DNA of 64,000 nt. It comes from an uncultured Bacteroidales bacterium. Lineage in GTDB: Bacteria; Bacteroidota; Bacteroidia; Bacteroidales; UBA932. The translations under genes and the position numbers were made by a program. Shown here piece after piece: positions 1-7,941 of the stretch; positions within the stretch are counted from its first letter, which is position 1, and every line of letters begins with the position of its first letter. Location: positions 1-64,000 of the forward strand of contig CALVDO010000010.1 of the NCBI GenBank assembly GCA_944326355.1, given 5' to 3'. The notes under the pieces were generated by a model. It had not been told where the DNA came from. It made no database searches and saw nothing but the letters and a program-made list of their open reading frames with translations.

Positions 1-79
1 ATTTTCTCCTAACTACTTAATTCACAGATTACATTGCGTTAATCTGCCGAATTTTGGAGGTTTTTCCATAGATTTTTAT

Positions 80-87
80 TAACTTTG
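80..87 (+). promoter_or_regulatory. -7 promoter box (TAACTTTG) of the acyltransferase
   Basis: Matches the Bacteroidetes -7 consensus TAnnTTTG, about 45 nt before ATG 133. A TTTG lies at 53-56, but the 23-nt spacing is a little longer than the usual 19-21. The surrounding 36-87 segment resembles 33090-33140, in front of the CDF transporter. Confidence 0.5.
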
Positions 88-132
88 TAAAGATTTCGTA
101 ACATATTTTTCGAATCTTTTTCTAAACTGATC

Positions 133-1308
133 ATGATAAATCTGGCAGAATTTGAAAGCATAAGCCCCTACACTGATGAGGAGGCTGTCGAAGCTCTGGG
201 AAAAGTGGCTGAAAATCCGGTCGTGACCGAAGTGTCGCAATATTTCTTCCCGAACGAGTCGCCGGACTTCCTTAAGAACCTGCTCAAGAGCGTCAGAAGC
301 ATTGACGACTTTCAGGTGATGGTGATGTCCAAAGTCATCGAGTGGGTGCTCGCCAACACCGCCAGGAATTTCTCTTATGACGGAGTAGGCAACATCAGGA
401 AGGAAAGGGGCAAATTTCTGGCTCTTTCCAACCACAGGGACATCATCCTCGATCCGGCTATCACTCAGCTCGTCCTTTACCGCAACGACATTCCGATGAC
501 CGAGATAGCCGTAGGCGACAATCTCATCACAAATCAGTTTATCGAATATCTCATCCGTTCCAACAGGATGATTAAGGTGGTCAGGGGCATTTCGGCTCGG
601 GAGCTCTACCTCTCGTCGCAGCTGCTCTCCAAATACATAAGGCTCAATATCACCACTCAGGAAAGTTCGATATGGCTTGCACAGCGTCAGGGTCGCACTA
701 AGGACGGTCTCGACATGACTGAGCAGGGACTTCTGAAGATGCTCGACATGAGCGGCTCATCTGATTTCAGAAAGAACTTCGAGGAGCTCAACATCATCCC
801 GATGAGCATCTCGTACGAGTACGAGCCTTGCGACGTGCTCAAGGCAAGGGAACTGCTCATCTCGAGATCCCGCAAATACGTCAAAGGGCCGATGGAGGAT
901 CTGAACAGCATTCTCACGGGCATAAAGCAGCAGAAGGGCAACATTCATCTTAACATCGGAAAGCCTCTGACTCCCGAGGAGATTGCGGTGGCCGCCCTCT
1001 GTGACAAGAACGACAGGTATCAGCTCATCCGCCACGCCGTGGACATCCGCGTCATCGAAGGCTACAGGCTGTGGAAGACGAACTACATAGCCTATGACAT
1101 CGTCAATCAGGGATACAAATACTCCGAATATTATACCGGAGAAGATGCTGAGAAATTTGTCGAATACATGGAGCATCAGCTCGACACCGTCGAGAAGGAG
1201 CTCTGTCGCGAGGAGCTAAGGGACATCTTCCTCAGAATATATGCAAACCCTGTCGTATCCAAGGAGATGCTGCGTGAGCATAACACTCTTCCGGGATGGA
1301 GACAGTGA
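133..1308 (+). CDS. PlsC/GPAT-like 1-acylglycerol-3-phosphate acyltransferase
   Basis: Probable cytoplasmic or membrane-peripheral acyltransferase of phospholipid synthesis, 391 aa. An acyltransferase block sits at residues 98-107 (SNHRDIILDP). Here the His and the second Asp are separated by five residues, with another Asp at +2, so it is a variant of the HX4D motif. Later blocks around 146-152 (VVRGISA) and 177-190 (SIWLAQRQGRTKDG) fit the substrate-binding blocks of GPAT/LPAAT enzymes. There is no signal peptide or clear membrane segment. It starts at ATG 133 behind a TAACTTTG box. It is convergent with the MscS gene 31 bp downstream. The exact acyl acceptor cannot be told from sequence. 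The next-door cysteate-synthase operon makes a lipid role in the same pathway possible, but that is inference. Confidence 0.8.
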   Translation: MINLAEFESISPYTDEEAVEALGKVAENPVVTEVSQYFFPNESPDFLKNLLKSVRSIDDFQVMVMSKVIEWVLANTARNFSYDGVGNIRKERGKFLALSNHRDIILDPAITQLVLYRNDIPMTEIAVGDNLITNQFIEYLIRSNRMIKVVRGISARELYLSSQLLSKYIRLNITTQESSIWLAQRQGRTKDGLDMTEQGLLKMLDMSGSSDFRKNFEELNIIPMSISYEYEPCDVLKARELLISRSRKYVKGPMEDLNSILTGIKQQKGNIHLNIGKPLTPEEIAVAALCDKNDRYQLIRHAVDIRVIEGYRLWKTNYIAYDIVNQGYKYSEYYTGEDAEKFVEYMEHQLDTVEKELCREELRDIFLRIYANPVVSKEMLREHNTLPGWRQ

Positions 1309-1339
1309 CTTTGCCGTAATGAGATGAGGGTGCTCCAAA

Positions 1340-2275
1340 TTACTCCTGACGAGTGAGATGCACGTCCATCTGAGGGAACGGGAATCCTATGCCTTTCTGC
1401 GGCAGTTCCGTGTAGATGCGCTCATTGAGAATATAGAACACGTCCCAGTAGTCTTCCGTCTTGACCCATACTCTGACTACATATTGCACTGCGCTGTCGA
1501 GCAGGGCATTTACAGCTATTAGAGGGTCGGCCGGGGCTCCTGAAGCGGTATAAAGCACACGAGGTTCGGACTTGACTATATCGTTAAGCGCAGCTTTCAC
1601 CTTTTCGGCCTCGCTGCCGTATTCGACTCCGACAAGCCATTCCACACGCCTCATCGTATTCAGCGAGAAGTTGTTGACAGTACCGTTCGACAGGGTGCTG
1701 TTCGGGATGATGATGATCTTGTTGTCAGTGGTGGTGAGCTTGGTGCTGAAGATGTTGACGTCGGATACAGTGCCCGAATACCCGTTCTCGGTCTCAATGA
1801 AGTCTCCGGACTTGAACGGCTTGAAGATGAGGATCATTATTCCGCCTGCGAAATTCTGCACCGTGCCGCTCAGGGCCATGCCTATCGCCATTCCTCCAGC
1901 GGCAAGGATGGCTGCAAGCGAGGTCGTGTTGACTCCGAGAGTGCCGACCGTTATGATGACGAGGATGACGGTGAGAGATATGCTCGTAAGGCTTTCTACA
2001 AAGGAAGCGATCGACTTCTCCGTCTTCCTCCTTTCGAATATTCTGTGTATGATGCCCCTGACCCTTCGGATGAGCCATGCTCCCGCAAAATAAATGAGAA
2101 GGGCAATGAGGACCTTTATCCCGAAATGCAGGATGCCGCTGATCATTTCGGGAATCAGGTCTTCAATCGGTGTGGTCGCGATGTGCTCGATGGCCTCTCT
2201 CGCGCCTTCCTCAATCCTGCTGACTGCCACCGTGTCTTCGGGAGTGACAGTCACCTGCATGGGAAGTCTTGTCAT
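1340..2275 (-). CDS. MscS-family small-conductance mechanosensitive channel
   Basis: Inner-membrane osmotic release channel, 311 aa. It has a predicted N-terminal amphipathic region, membrane segments at about 50-72, 95-113 and 117-138, and the Gly/Ala-rich pore helix GGMAIGMALSGTVQNFAGG at about 127-145. The MscS beta domain follows (KPFKSGDFIE, then PNSTLSNGTVNNF near 191-203). Length and order match the short MscS form. ATG 2275 lies 9 bp after the stop of the cysteate-synthase-like gene, so it is probably the last gene of the operon starting at 8649. Whether it serves that pathway, for example by exporting small anions such as sulfonates, or is just a co-transcribed osmotic valve, is unknown. 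Confidence 0.9.
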   Translation of the reverse strand: MTRLPMQVTVTPEDTVAVSRIEEGAREAIEHIATTPIEDLIPEMISGILHFGIKVLIALLIYFAGAWLIRRVRGIIHRIFERRKTEKSIASFVESLTSISLTVILVIITVGTLGVNTTSLAAILAAGGMAIGMALSGTVQNFAGGIMILIFKPFKSGDFIETENGYSGTVSDVNIFSTKLTTTDNKIIIIPNSTLSNGTVNNFSLNTMRRVEWLVGVEYGSEAEKVKAALNDIVKSEPRVLYTASGAPADPLIAVNALLDSAVQYVVRVWVKTEDYWDVFYILNERIYTELPQKGIGFPFPQMDVHLTRQE

Positions 2276-2284
2276 CGCAATTCC

Positions 2285-3577
2285 TTATCTGAAAAGCTGT
2301 TCCACTTTAGCGACAATCTCTTCCGCAGGAAGGAAGGTGTCGATGACGAGATCCGGCTTTGCCTGTACCACTTCGTGATGCTCTTTGGTGAGCGACTCGC
2401 CTCCGCCGGTAATGTTGAGCATTATCACCTCGTCCTTCTTCACGGCTCCTTCTTCCACCGCCTGTGCAAGGCTTGCCACTGCAACAGAGGCGGCAGAGTA
2501 GATGTCGATGCCCTCAAGTTCACGGAACTTCTCCTTCCATTCGCCGAGCTGGGCGTTAGTGACCTTGTACATGTCTCCGCCTGCGTCATTCATGGCGTCA
2601 AAGAGGCCGCCTGCGAGTGAATATGGCGGTTTCCTGTTGGAGAGTACCTTGGCCTTGATTTCCGCAGCCTGTGCTCGCGCCTCCTCGGCCGACAGATGGA
2701 CGAGCTGGCGGGTGTGCGCCTTCCATGAGTCGTACATTATTGTGAACGGGGCATTCTGAGACGGATAGAGCCTCATCCTGTGCTTCCCGAAACGTCCGTC
2801 CTCGATGAGCCTGAGATTGTTCTCCCACACTGCAATGGTGCCTGTTCCGCTTCCGATAGCCTGGAAGTATGCGTCCGGAATGCGCCCTATGACCTCCACT
2901 GCTGAAAGAAGCGTGGTTCCCATGCCATCCCTGCGGGCAATGTTCTTTGCTCCGCCTTCGGCCATGAACCTGTCTTTGGCTTCACACACTTTGTCAGAGA
3001 GCACGATGGCGTCGAAATAGTCTCCTCCTGCAGGTGCGGCAATGATCTTGACACAGTCATTGAGCGGCTTGTGAAACCACAGCGCCCCTATGTTGTCGAG
3101 CGGCACGGAAAGCAGAAGCGGTATGTTGTTGTCCGAGCACACTTTTGCAAATGCCCTTGCGGTGTTGCCTGCAGATGCGACGACGAGAATCTTGTCGTGG
3201 TTTTCCGGCAGTCTTGCGCAGACCGAGTATGCCTCCGTCTCCTTGAAAGAGCAGGTTTCCATGCGTGCCCCTATCTTCGGAAAGTAGCCGGAAAAGGTTA
3301 TGTAGAGATTTTCGAGTCCGAGATGACCGGCGAGTCCGCGGCTCTTGTAGGTCACCGGAACGTGTGAGTGGAGCAGTGTCCTCTTTATAGGAAGCCAGTC
3401 GGCGAATCTGTAGAATCCGTCAAGATCTTTTCTGAGTTCGAACTCCTTTTTTTCATAGACAGCTCTCACGAGAGCCGGGCCGTCCCCCTGCGGATCGGCC
3501 AGAGTCCAGCCTTCATCCTCAAATACTCTGCCTGTACCGCAGTTCATCAGTTTGTACTTGGTCGGTGTGAATGTCAT
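2285..3577 (-). CDS. Probable cysteate synthase (threonine-synthase-like PLP enzyme)
   Basis: PLP fold-type II enzyme, 430 aa. An automated call would be threonine synthase, but several stretches fit cysteate synthase, the Methanosarcina ThrC paralogue that makes L-cysteate from O-phosphoserine and sulfite. The PLP lysine K112 lies in TCSFKETEA, not the SFKD(R) or LAFKD motifs of ThrC. Other segments are FYRFADWLP (55-63), PVTYKSRGLAGHLGLENLY (74-92), VASAGNTARAF (133-143), GGAKNIARRDGMGT (208-221) and the phosphate loop QAIGSGTGTIAVWE (239-252). The match to the cysteate synthase family is from memory of its motifs. It sits 15 bp after the Hdr-like fusion gene in the same operon. In Bacteroidetes cysteate feeds sulfonolipid (capnine/sulfobacin) synthesis. 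True threonine synthase is the main alternative. Confidence 0.7.
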   Translation of the reverse strand: MTFTPTKYKLMNCGTGRVFEDEGWTLADPQGDGPALVRAVYEKKEFELRKDLDGFYRFADWLPIKRTLLHSHVPVTYKSRGLAGHLGLENLYITFSGYFPKIGARMETCSFKETEAYSVCARLPENHDKILVVASAGNTARAFAKVCSDNNIPLLLSVPLDNIGALWFHKPLNDCVKIIAAPAGGDYFDAIVLSDKVCEAKDRFMAEGGAKNIARRDGMGTTLLSAVEVIGRIPDAYFQAIGSGTGTIAVWENNLRLIEDGRFGKHRMRLYPSQNAPFTIMYDSWKAHTRQLVHLSAEEARAQAAEIKAKVLSNRKPPYSLAGGLFDAMNDAGGDMYKVTNAQLGEWKEKFRELEGIDIYSAASVAVASLAQAVEEGAVKKDEVIMLNITGGGESLTKEHHEVVQAKPDLVIDTFLPAEEIVAKVEQLFR

Positions 3578-3592
3578 GATATAAGGTTTTAG

Positions 3593-5419
3593 TTACACAT
3601 TTCTGTCTATGGTCTCGGCGATGTCTTCGACAGGCCTGTCTGCATATCTCGTGAAGGTGCTCCTGCAGAGAGGACATGCTGTCACGATCACGTCGGGAGA
3701 GGCAACCGTAAGGTTGGACAGAGCATTCTCCGTCATTGACTTGCGCTTGTCAAAGCCCAAGGTGATGCTTCCGAGGCTTCCTCCGCAGCAGATGCTCTCC
3801 TTGCGGTTTTTCGAGGCTTCAACGAGATTTCCTGCGGCCAGCAGCACTTCTCGCGGCTCGTCATAGATGCCGCAGCCTCTGCCGAGCTCGCACGGATCAT
3901 GGAACACATAGCTCAGGCCTGTCTTGCCCACTTTGAGGCGTCCGGAGGCTATGAGCCTTCTGATGTACACGGTATGATGCACGACCTCGATTCCTTCGAG
4001 CCTGTATTCCTCCTTGAATATCCTGTAGCAGATAGGGCATGAGAGCAGAAGAGTCTTTGCTCCGGACCGTCTGATTATCTCGGTGTTCTTCTCCACCATC
4101 TGCCTGGCCTGATCGAGGCGTCCGGCCATCATCATCGGTCTTCCGCAGCAGAGTCCGCCTTCCTTGTCCATGAACTCATAGCCGACTCCGGCCTTGACGA
4201 GAATCGACTCCATGGCCTTGCTTATGGATGGGGTGAGGGCAGTCATGCAGCCCGCGAAATACAGCACCTTGTCATCCGCGGCCACGGACGGATCGGCAAG
4301 TCCGGGAGAAACCGGCAGCAGAGCCGTGTCTATGCCGGAATAGTCCGGATTGACTGCGTACTTGCGCATCGATCTCTGGGCTATGCGCAGCTTGTCCCCT
4401 TCTACTCCGACAGGACAGATCGCAGTACATTTCCCGCACAGCAGGCACTTGTCGCTTATTTCCTCGATACGTCTCTCGTTGTTTCTCCGCAGCTGACGGT
4501 TGAGATATACCGTCGTGTCCTTTATGTGGGTCTTCATCACGCCCATAGGGCAGGCGTCTATGCAGAGTCCGCAGCTCGGGCACGAATAGACCTGAGCCTT
4601 GGCAAAGCCCTTTCTCGCGTTGCGTATCTTTATTCCGGCATTCCGCAGCGGTATGAGCAGGATTTCCGTAGGGATATGCATATACCTTGTGAAGGGCAGC
4701 ACGACGAAGAATATTCCAAGCGCACAGGAATACGCCCACCATGCCGGAAGCATGTTGGTATGGTCGCTGAGGAAAGAGTTGAGTATGTGATTGAGCGACT
4801 TGGTGAGAAAAGATCCGCCGCTTATGTCGGCCGTGAAGCCTTCGGCAAGAAGTCGAAGAGGGAATATGGCCCAGAGCGAATAAAGTCCGATCAGGTCGAG
4901 AAAGCTTGGATTGGTCGTCCTGCGCATACCGAACATTCTCGAGCGGATTCTTTTGAACATGGCGAGGAAGATGCCGCTCAGCACGAGAAGGAGGAAGAAG
5001 TCCATAAGGAAGAAGAAGAATGCCCCCTTCATCGTGGTCTCTGTCTCCGCCACGAAATATCTGAAGAATATCGGATAATAAAAGAGCTTGGCCCTGTGCG
5101 GCACATACAGGAACACCTCTATGTGGCCGATGACGATGAGCATGAACCAGCCGAAGGCTATGCTCGAATGCATGTAGCCGAGCAGCTTGTTCCTTTTCCA
5201 AATCTTGACATGCAGAAGGCAGTCGCAGAATATGTCGCGGATATTCTTGACAATCGTCTTGGGAGTGACGAGGGAGATGAAGAATCTTCTCCTGTCATCC
5301 TTCGGAAGCTGCTTCAATATGCGTATGAGACCTATGGCACAGTATGACAGGATGAATATCATTCCTATCATGAACGGCAGCACGAAGTCGTTGTATCCTG
5401 TCAGAAACCTCTCTCTCAC
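3593..5419 (-). CDS. DsrM/HdrE-like membrane cytochrome fused to HdrD-like Fe-S/CCG module
   Basis: Integral membrane redox protein, 608 aa from GTG 5419. About five membrane helices lie at roughly 14-35, 85-105, 132-155, 175-195 and 230-252. They carry His residues (GYMH, IGH, RYMH) that could bind haem b, as in DsrM/NarI/HdrE. Then come two [4Fe-4S] motifs, C280-C283-C286-C290 and C325-C328-C331-C335, and two complete CCG domains, C391/CC424-425/C461-x2-C464 and C510/CC544-545/C582-x2-C585. The latter bind noncubane clusters in HdrD/HdrB. It should exchange electrons between (mena)quinone and a thiol/disulfide or sulfur substrate. The frame is open to a TTG at 5452, but GTG 5419 is preferred because GGAGGA lies 5 nt upstream and it follows the previous stop directly. 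Confidence 0.82.
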   Translation of the reverse strand: MRERFLTGYNDFVLPFMIGMIFILSYCAIGLIRILKQLPKDDRRRFFISLVTPKTIVKNIRDIFCDCLLHVKIWKRNKLLGYMHSSIAFGWFMLIVIGHIEVFLYVPHRAKLFYYPIFFRYFVAETETTMKGAFFFFLMDFFLLLVLSGIFLAMFKRIRSRMFGMRRTTNPSFLDLIGLYSLWAIFPLRLLAEGFTADISGGSFLTKSLNHILNSFLSDHTNMLPAWWAYSCALGIFFVVLPFTRYMHIPTEILLIPLRNAGIKIRNARKGFAKAQVYSCPSCGLCIDACPMGVMKTHIKDTTVYLNRQLRRNNERRIEEISDKCLLCGKCTAICPVGVEGDKLRIAQRSMRKYAVNPDYSGIDTALLPVSPGLADPSVAADDKVLYFAGCMTALTPSISKAMESILVKAGVGYEFMDKEGGLCCGRPMMMAGRLDQARQMVEKNTEIIRRSGAKTLLLSCPICYRIFKEEYRLEGIEVVHHTVYIRRLIASGRLKVGKTGLSYVFHDPCELGRGCGIYDEPREVLLAAGNLVEASKNRKESICCGGSLGSITLGFDKRKSMTENALSNLTVASPDVIVTACPLCRSTFTRYADRPVEDIAETIDRNV

Positions 5420-5420
5420 G

Positions 5421-5747
5421 TCAGTCCTCCCCGTAAAGTTTGCAGATTGCAAGAATGAGATGTCTCGTGTTGATCCCTCTCGGGCACACCATGAGACATT
5501 TCCCGCAGAGCATGCATCCGGAAAGCATCTTGACCGCCTCCTTCTGCCTGCCGCGCTGCAGGTCGAGAATCACCTTTCTCATGCTCATGCCGGAGAATCT
5601 GCCGGCGGGGCACGAAGCTGAGCATGAGCCGCAGGCGATGCACTTCGCTATGTCAGGCTCTACTTCATGGAGTCTGTCATACAGCGAGAGATCCACATTG
5701 TCGAGATTGACCGCGGAACTCGGTGATATTTTGAAGCCGAAATCCAT
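5421..5747 (-). CDS. Small 2[4Fe-4S] HdrC-like electron carrier subunit
   Basis: 108 aa from ATG 5747. There are two [4Fe-4S] motifs: C36-C39-C42-C46 (CIACGSCSASCP) and C78-C81-C84-C88 (CMLCGKCLMVCP), the arrangement seen in HdrC subunits. It has no membrane segment. The stop of the HdrA-like gene and this start overlap as TGATG, and its own stop is followed immediately by GTG of the membrane subunit. The three proteins are therefore probably made in fixed ratio as a complex. It would pass electrons between the flavoprotein and the membrane HdrDE-like subunit. A GTG one codon earlier (5750) is also possible. Confidence 0.82.
   Translation of the reverse strand: MDFGFKISPSSAVNLDNVDLSLYDRLHEVEPDIAKCIACGSCSASCPAGRFSGMSMRKVILDLQRGRQKEAVKMLSGCMLCGKCLMVCPRGINTRHLILAICKLYGED
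5425..5430 (-). promoter_or_regulatory. Ribosome binding site GGAGGA
   Basis: A strong Shine-Dalgarno sequence, uncommon in this genome, five nucleotides before GTG 5419. It overlaps the end of the small ferredoxin-like gene and decides the start of the HdrDE-like fusion. Confidence 0.65.
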
Positions 5748-6823
5748 CACTGTCCTTCTGAATTTGAATTGAGTTCCTCTGAAAGAGAAATGATGTGATT
5801 ATGTATTTCGAGGGCGGCGGATCTGGCCTCTGCAAGGGTCTCCGGTACGGTCTTAGGGCCTGTGCAGGCGCCTGCATAGAAGATGCCTTCCTTCGGGGAG
5901 GCGGTGATGTCCGCTATGTTGTCCCTGCTCTTGAGAAAGCCGTCCGAGTCCAGTGGAAGCGAGAGCATGCCGGCCGTGCGGCAGGTCTGATGGTCACAGA
6001 CTATGCCGGACATCAGGACGAGAAGGTCGAGTGTGACCTTTACGGGCCTGCCCGAGAGGGTATCCTCCGCCTTGACGACGAGCTTGCCCTCAATGTTTTC
6101 GCTGACCTCCGAGACTCTGCCTCTGATGAAGCGTATCCCGTAGTCGCGCTGGGCGCTGATGTAGAAGTCCTCGAATTTCTTTCCGAACATTCTCAGATCC
6201 ATGTAGAAGCAGTAGATCATCGCGTCAGGAAACTTCTGCTTCATCTCGATGGCCTGTTTGACGGCAGTGATGCAGCAGACTTTCGAGCACTGCGAATTCC
6301 TGGCCTTCTCGTCTCTTGAGCCGACGCAGTGGACGAATCCCATCGCCGACGGCCCTTCTTCAGTAATCCTGCAGTCATGTCCAGTGTTGAACCACCTCTC
6401 AAGATCACTGTTTGTCATCACCTGATTGTACACTCCGTAGCCGTATTCCTCCTTTTTTGAAGCATCGAACAGCGAGAATCCGGTGGCGAAGAGCATGATC
6501 TTAGTGATGATCGAAACCCCGTTCGACAGCATCACGTTGTAGCTGTCCTTCAGCCTGTTGATGAATGAGATCTCCGTATTGAGAAATATGTTGGCCTCAG
6601 AAGCCCCGGCGACGAGTCTCGAAACGACTTCTTCCGCAGGAGTCATGTCGGGGAACAGCCTGTTCCAGTCCGCCACATGGCCTCCGAGCCGGCCGCTGCG
6701 TTCCACTATTATCGGGTTGTATCCCAGTTTTAGCAGCTGAGAAGCCGCTTCAAGTCCGGCGATTCCGCCTCCTATTATGAGAATGTTCTCTTTCATTTCA
6801 GTGCGTTTGATTGTCAGCAGCAT
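5747..6823 (-). CDS. HdrA/QmoA-like FAD oxidoreductase
   Basis: Flavoprotein core of the Hdr-like complex, 358 aa. The FAD Rossmann motif is at 16-28 (IIGGGIAGLEAAS). A second HdrA signature is VHCVGSRDEK followed by a Cys-rich QCSKVCC segment (about 164-182), and a FAD-binding C-terminal IFYAGACTGPKTVPETLAEA closes the fold. It is short, like QmoA: it lacks the N-terminal region and the extra ferredoxin domains of methanogen HdrA. Evidence for flavin-based bifurcation is therefore weak. The start is either ATG 6823, which overlaps the hdrB-like stop by 10 bp, or ATG 6796, which begins directly at the Rossmann strand. I give the longer form. Confidence 0.82.
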   Translation of the reverse strand: MLLTIKRTEMKENILIIGGGIAGLEAASQLLKLGYNPIIVERSGRLGGHVADWNRLFPDMTPAEEVVSRLVAGASEANIFLNTEISFINRLKDSYNVMLSNGVSIITKIMLFATGFSLFDASKKEEYGYGVYNQVMTNSDLERWFNTGHDCRITEEGPSAMGFVHCVGSRDEKARNSQCSKVCCITAVKQAIEMKQKFPDAMIYCFYMDLRMFGKKFEDFYISAQRDYGIRFIRGRVSEVSENIEGKLVVKAEDTLSGRPVKVTLDLLVLMSGIVCDHQTCRTAGMLSLPLDSDGFLKSRDNIADITASPKEGIFYAGACTGPKTVPETLAEARSAALEIHNHIISLSEELNSNSEGQ

Positions 6824-7884
6824 TTGAGCACGCCCGGAAGCTCCGGACGCATGAGGTCCTTGTGATTGAGCCCCTCATATTTGCGCTTCGGATCGTACTC
6901 TATGCCCATCTTGTCCAGAAGCGGCTCTACGGCCACCTGATGCAGCTGCAGGCCGAGATCCCATGGATCGTATCCCAGCACGAGACCGGCTACCTCCTCG
7001 TAAGTGAAGACAGGTATTCCGTAGCCGTTCTCCCCGTATGTCTTTCCCTCCATTTCCGCTATGACGTACTGCCATCGGTCGAGGAAATACGGACATCCCG
7101 GGCAATTTGTGATGATCATGTCCGGATGATACGGCTCCATGGACTCGAACTTCTTGTGGGTGTTGGATATGGAGTAGCCTCTGTTGGCCTTCACATGGTA
7201 TTGCCTGAATCCGTATCCGCAGCAGTGCCGGCGTTCCGGATAGTCGATCACATTGCCGCCCCAGGCCTCTATCATGCCGCAGAGCACATAAGGATATTCG
7301 GCGCCTCCGACTCCCTTGGACGGGAACATCTTGGAATAGTGGCAGCCGATGTGCTCCACCACTTTAAGCGGCTCTCCGGTGAATCTGTTGACCAGGCGGT
7401 ATTTCGCCTTCTCCGCAATGAGGTTTCTGTATTTATATATCAGATCGCTCGCGTGCGCCACGTACTTCGGCTTCTTGAACTCTCTCCTGCAGGCCTTCCA
7501 GAGCAGTTCCCGTATCTTGGCCTCAAGTTCCGGAAATTCGTTCCACGTCTCGAGGATCTCGATATAGTTGCCGAATGAGGTGATGCACGATGCCACATAA
7601 TTTTCGTAGCCGGACTCCGTCATGAGGGCGAACTGTCTCGCCACTATCGTCATCACCGTCTCCTGAGGTATGGTGTCGCAGTGGTAGGCGATTCCTCCGC
7701 AGGTCGTATGGCTCTCGTTCTCGTGGAAGTCCTTGTGCAGCACGTTGCGGCAGATCTCCAGAAACATCTTTTCGGATCCCGGAAAGAAGTTCTGCCTGAT
7801 GCAGCTTCTCACATAGTACCAGTGGTCATCGGGAATCTCCTTCTGGTAGTCTGCCCATATTTTCTGTTTTCCCTGATAAATCAT
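6814..7884 (-). CDS. HdrB-like CCG-domain subunit
   Basis: Cytoplasmic subunit, 356 aa. The C-terminal CCG domain is complete: C181, C221-C222 and C261-x2-C264 (GCHYSK, HCCGYG, NCPGCP). This is the ligand set of a noncubane [4Fe-4S] cluster. The N-terminal CCG domain is degenerate. Only single cysteines remain at the expected places (C28, C62 in TCGG, C100 in SCITS), so one of the two clusters of classical HdrB is probably altered or lost. It lies 57 bp after the HdrC-like gene and overlaps the HdrA-like gene. It is the likely site of thiol/disulfide or persulfide chemistry. The substrate is unknown, as this organism would not have the CoM-CoB heterodisulfide. Confidence 0.82.
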   Translation of the reverse strand: MIYQGKQKIWADYQKEIPDDHWYYVRSCIRQNFFPGSEKMFLEICRNVLHKDFHENESHTTCGGIAYHCDTIPQETVMTIVARQFALMTESGYENYVASCITSFGNYIEILETWNEFPELEAKIRELLWKACRREFKKPKYVAHASDLIYKYRNLIAEKAKYRLVNRFTGEPLKVVEHIGCHYSKMFPSKGVGGAEYPYVLCGMIEAWGGNVIDYPERRHCCGYGFRQYHVKANRGYSISNTHKKFESMEPYHPDMIITNCPGCPYFLDRWQYVIAEMEGKTYGENGYGIPVFTYEEVAGLVLGYDPWDLGLQLHQVAVEPLLDKMGIEYDPKRKYEGLNHKDLMRPELPGVLKCC

Positions 7885-7941
7885 CGCAAGTCGGTTTAGA
7901 TTTCAGTTTTTCCGTTTGAGAAGTGTTCCGGCAGCGAGGGG

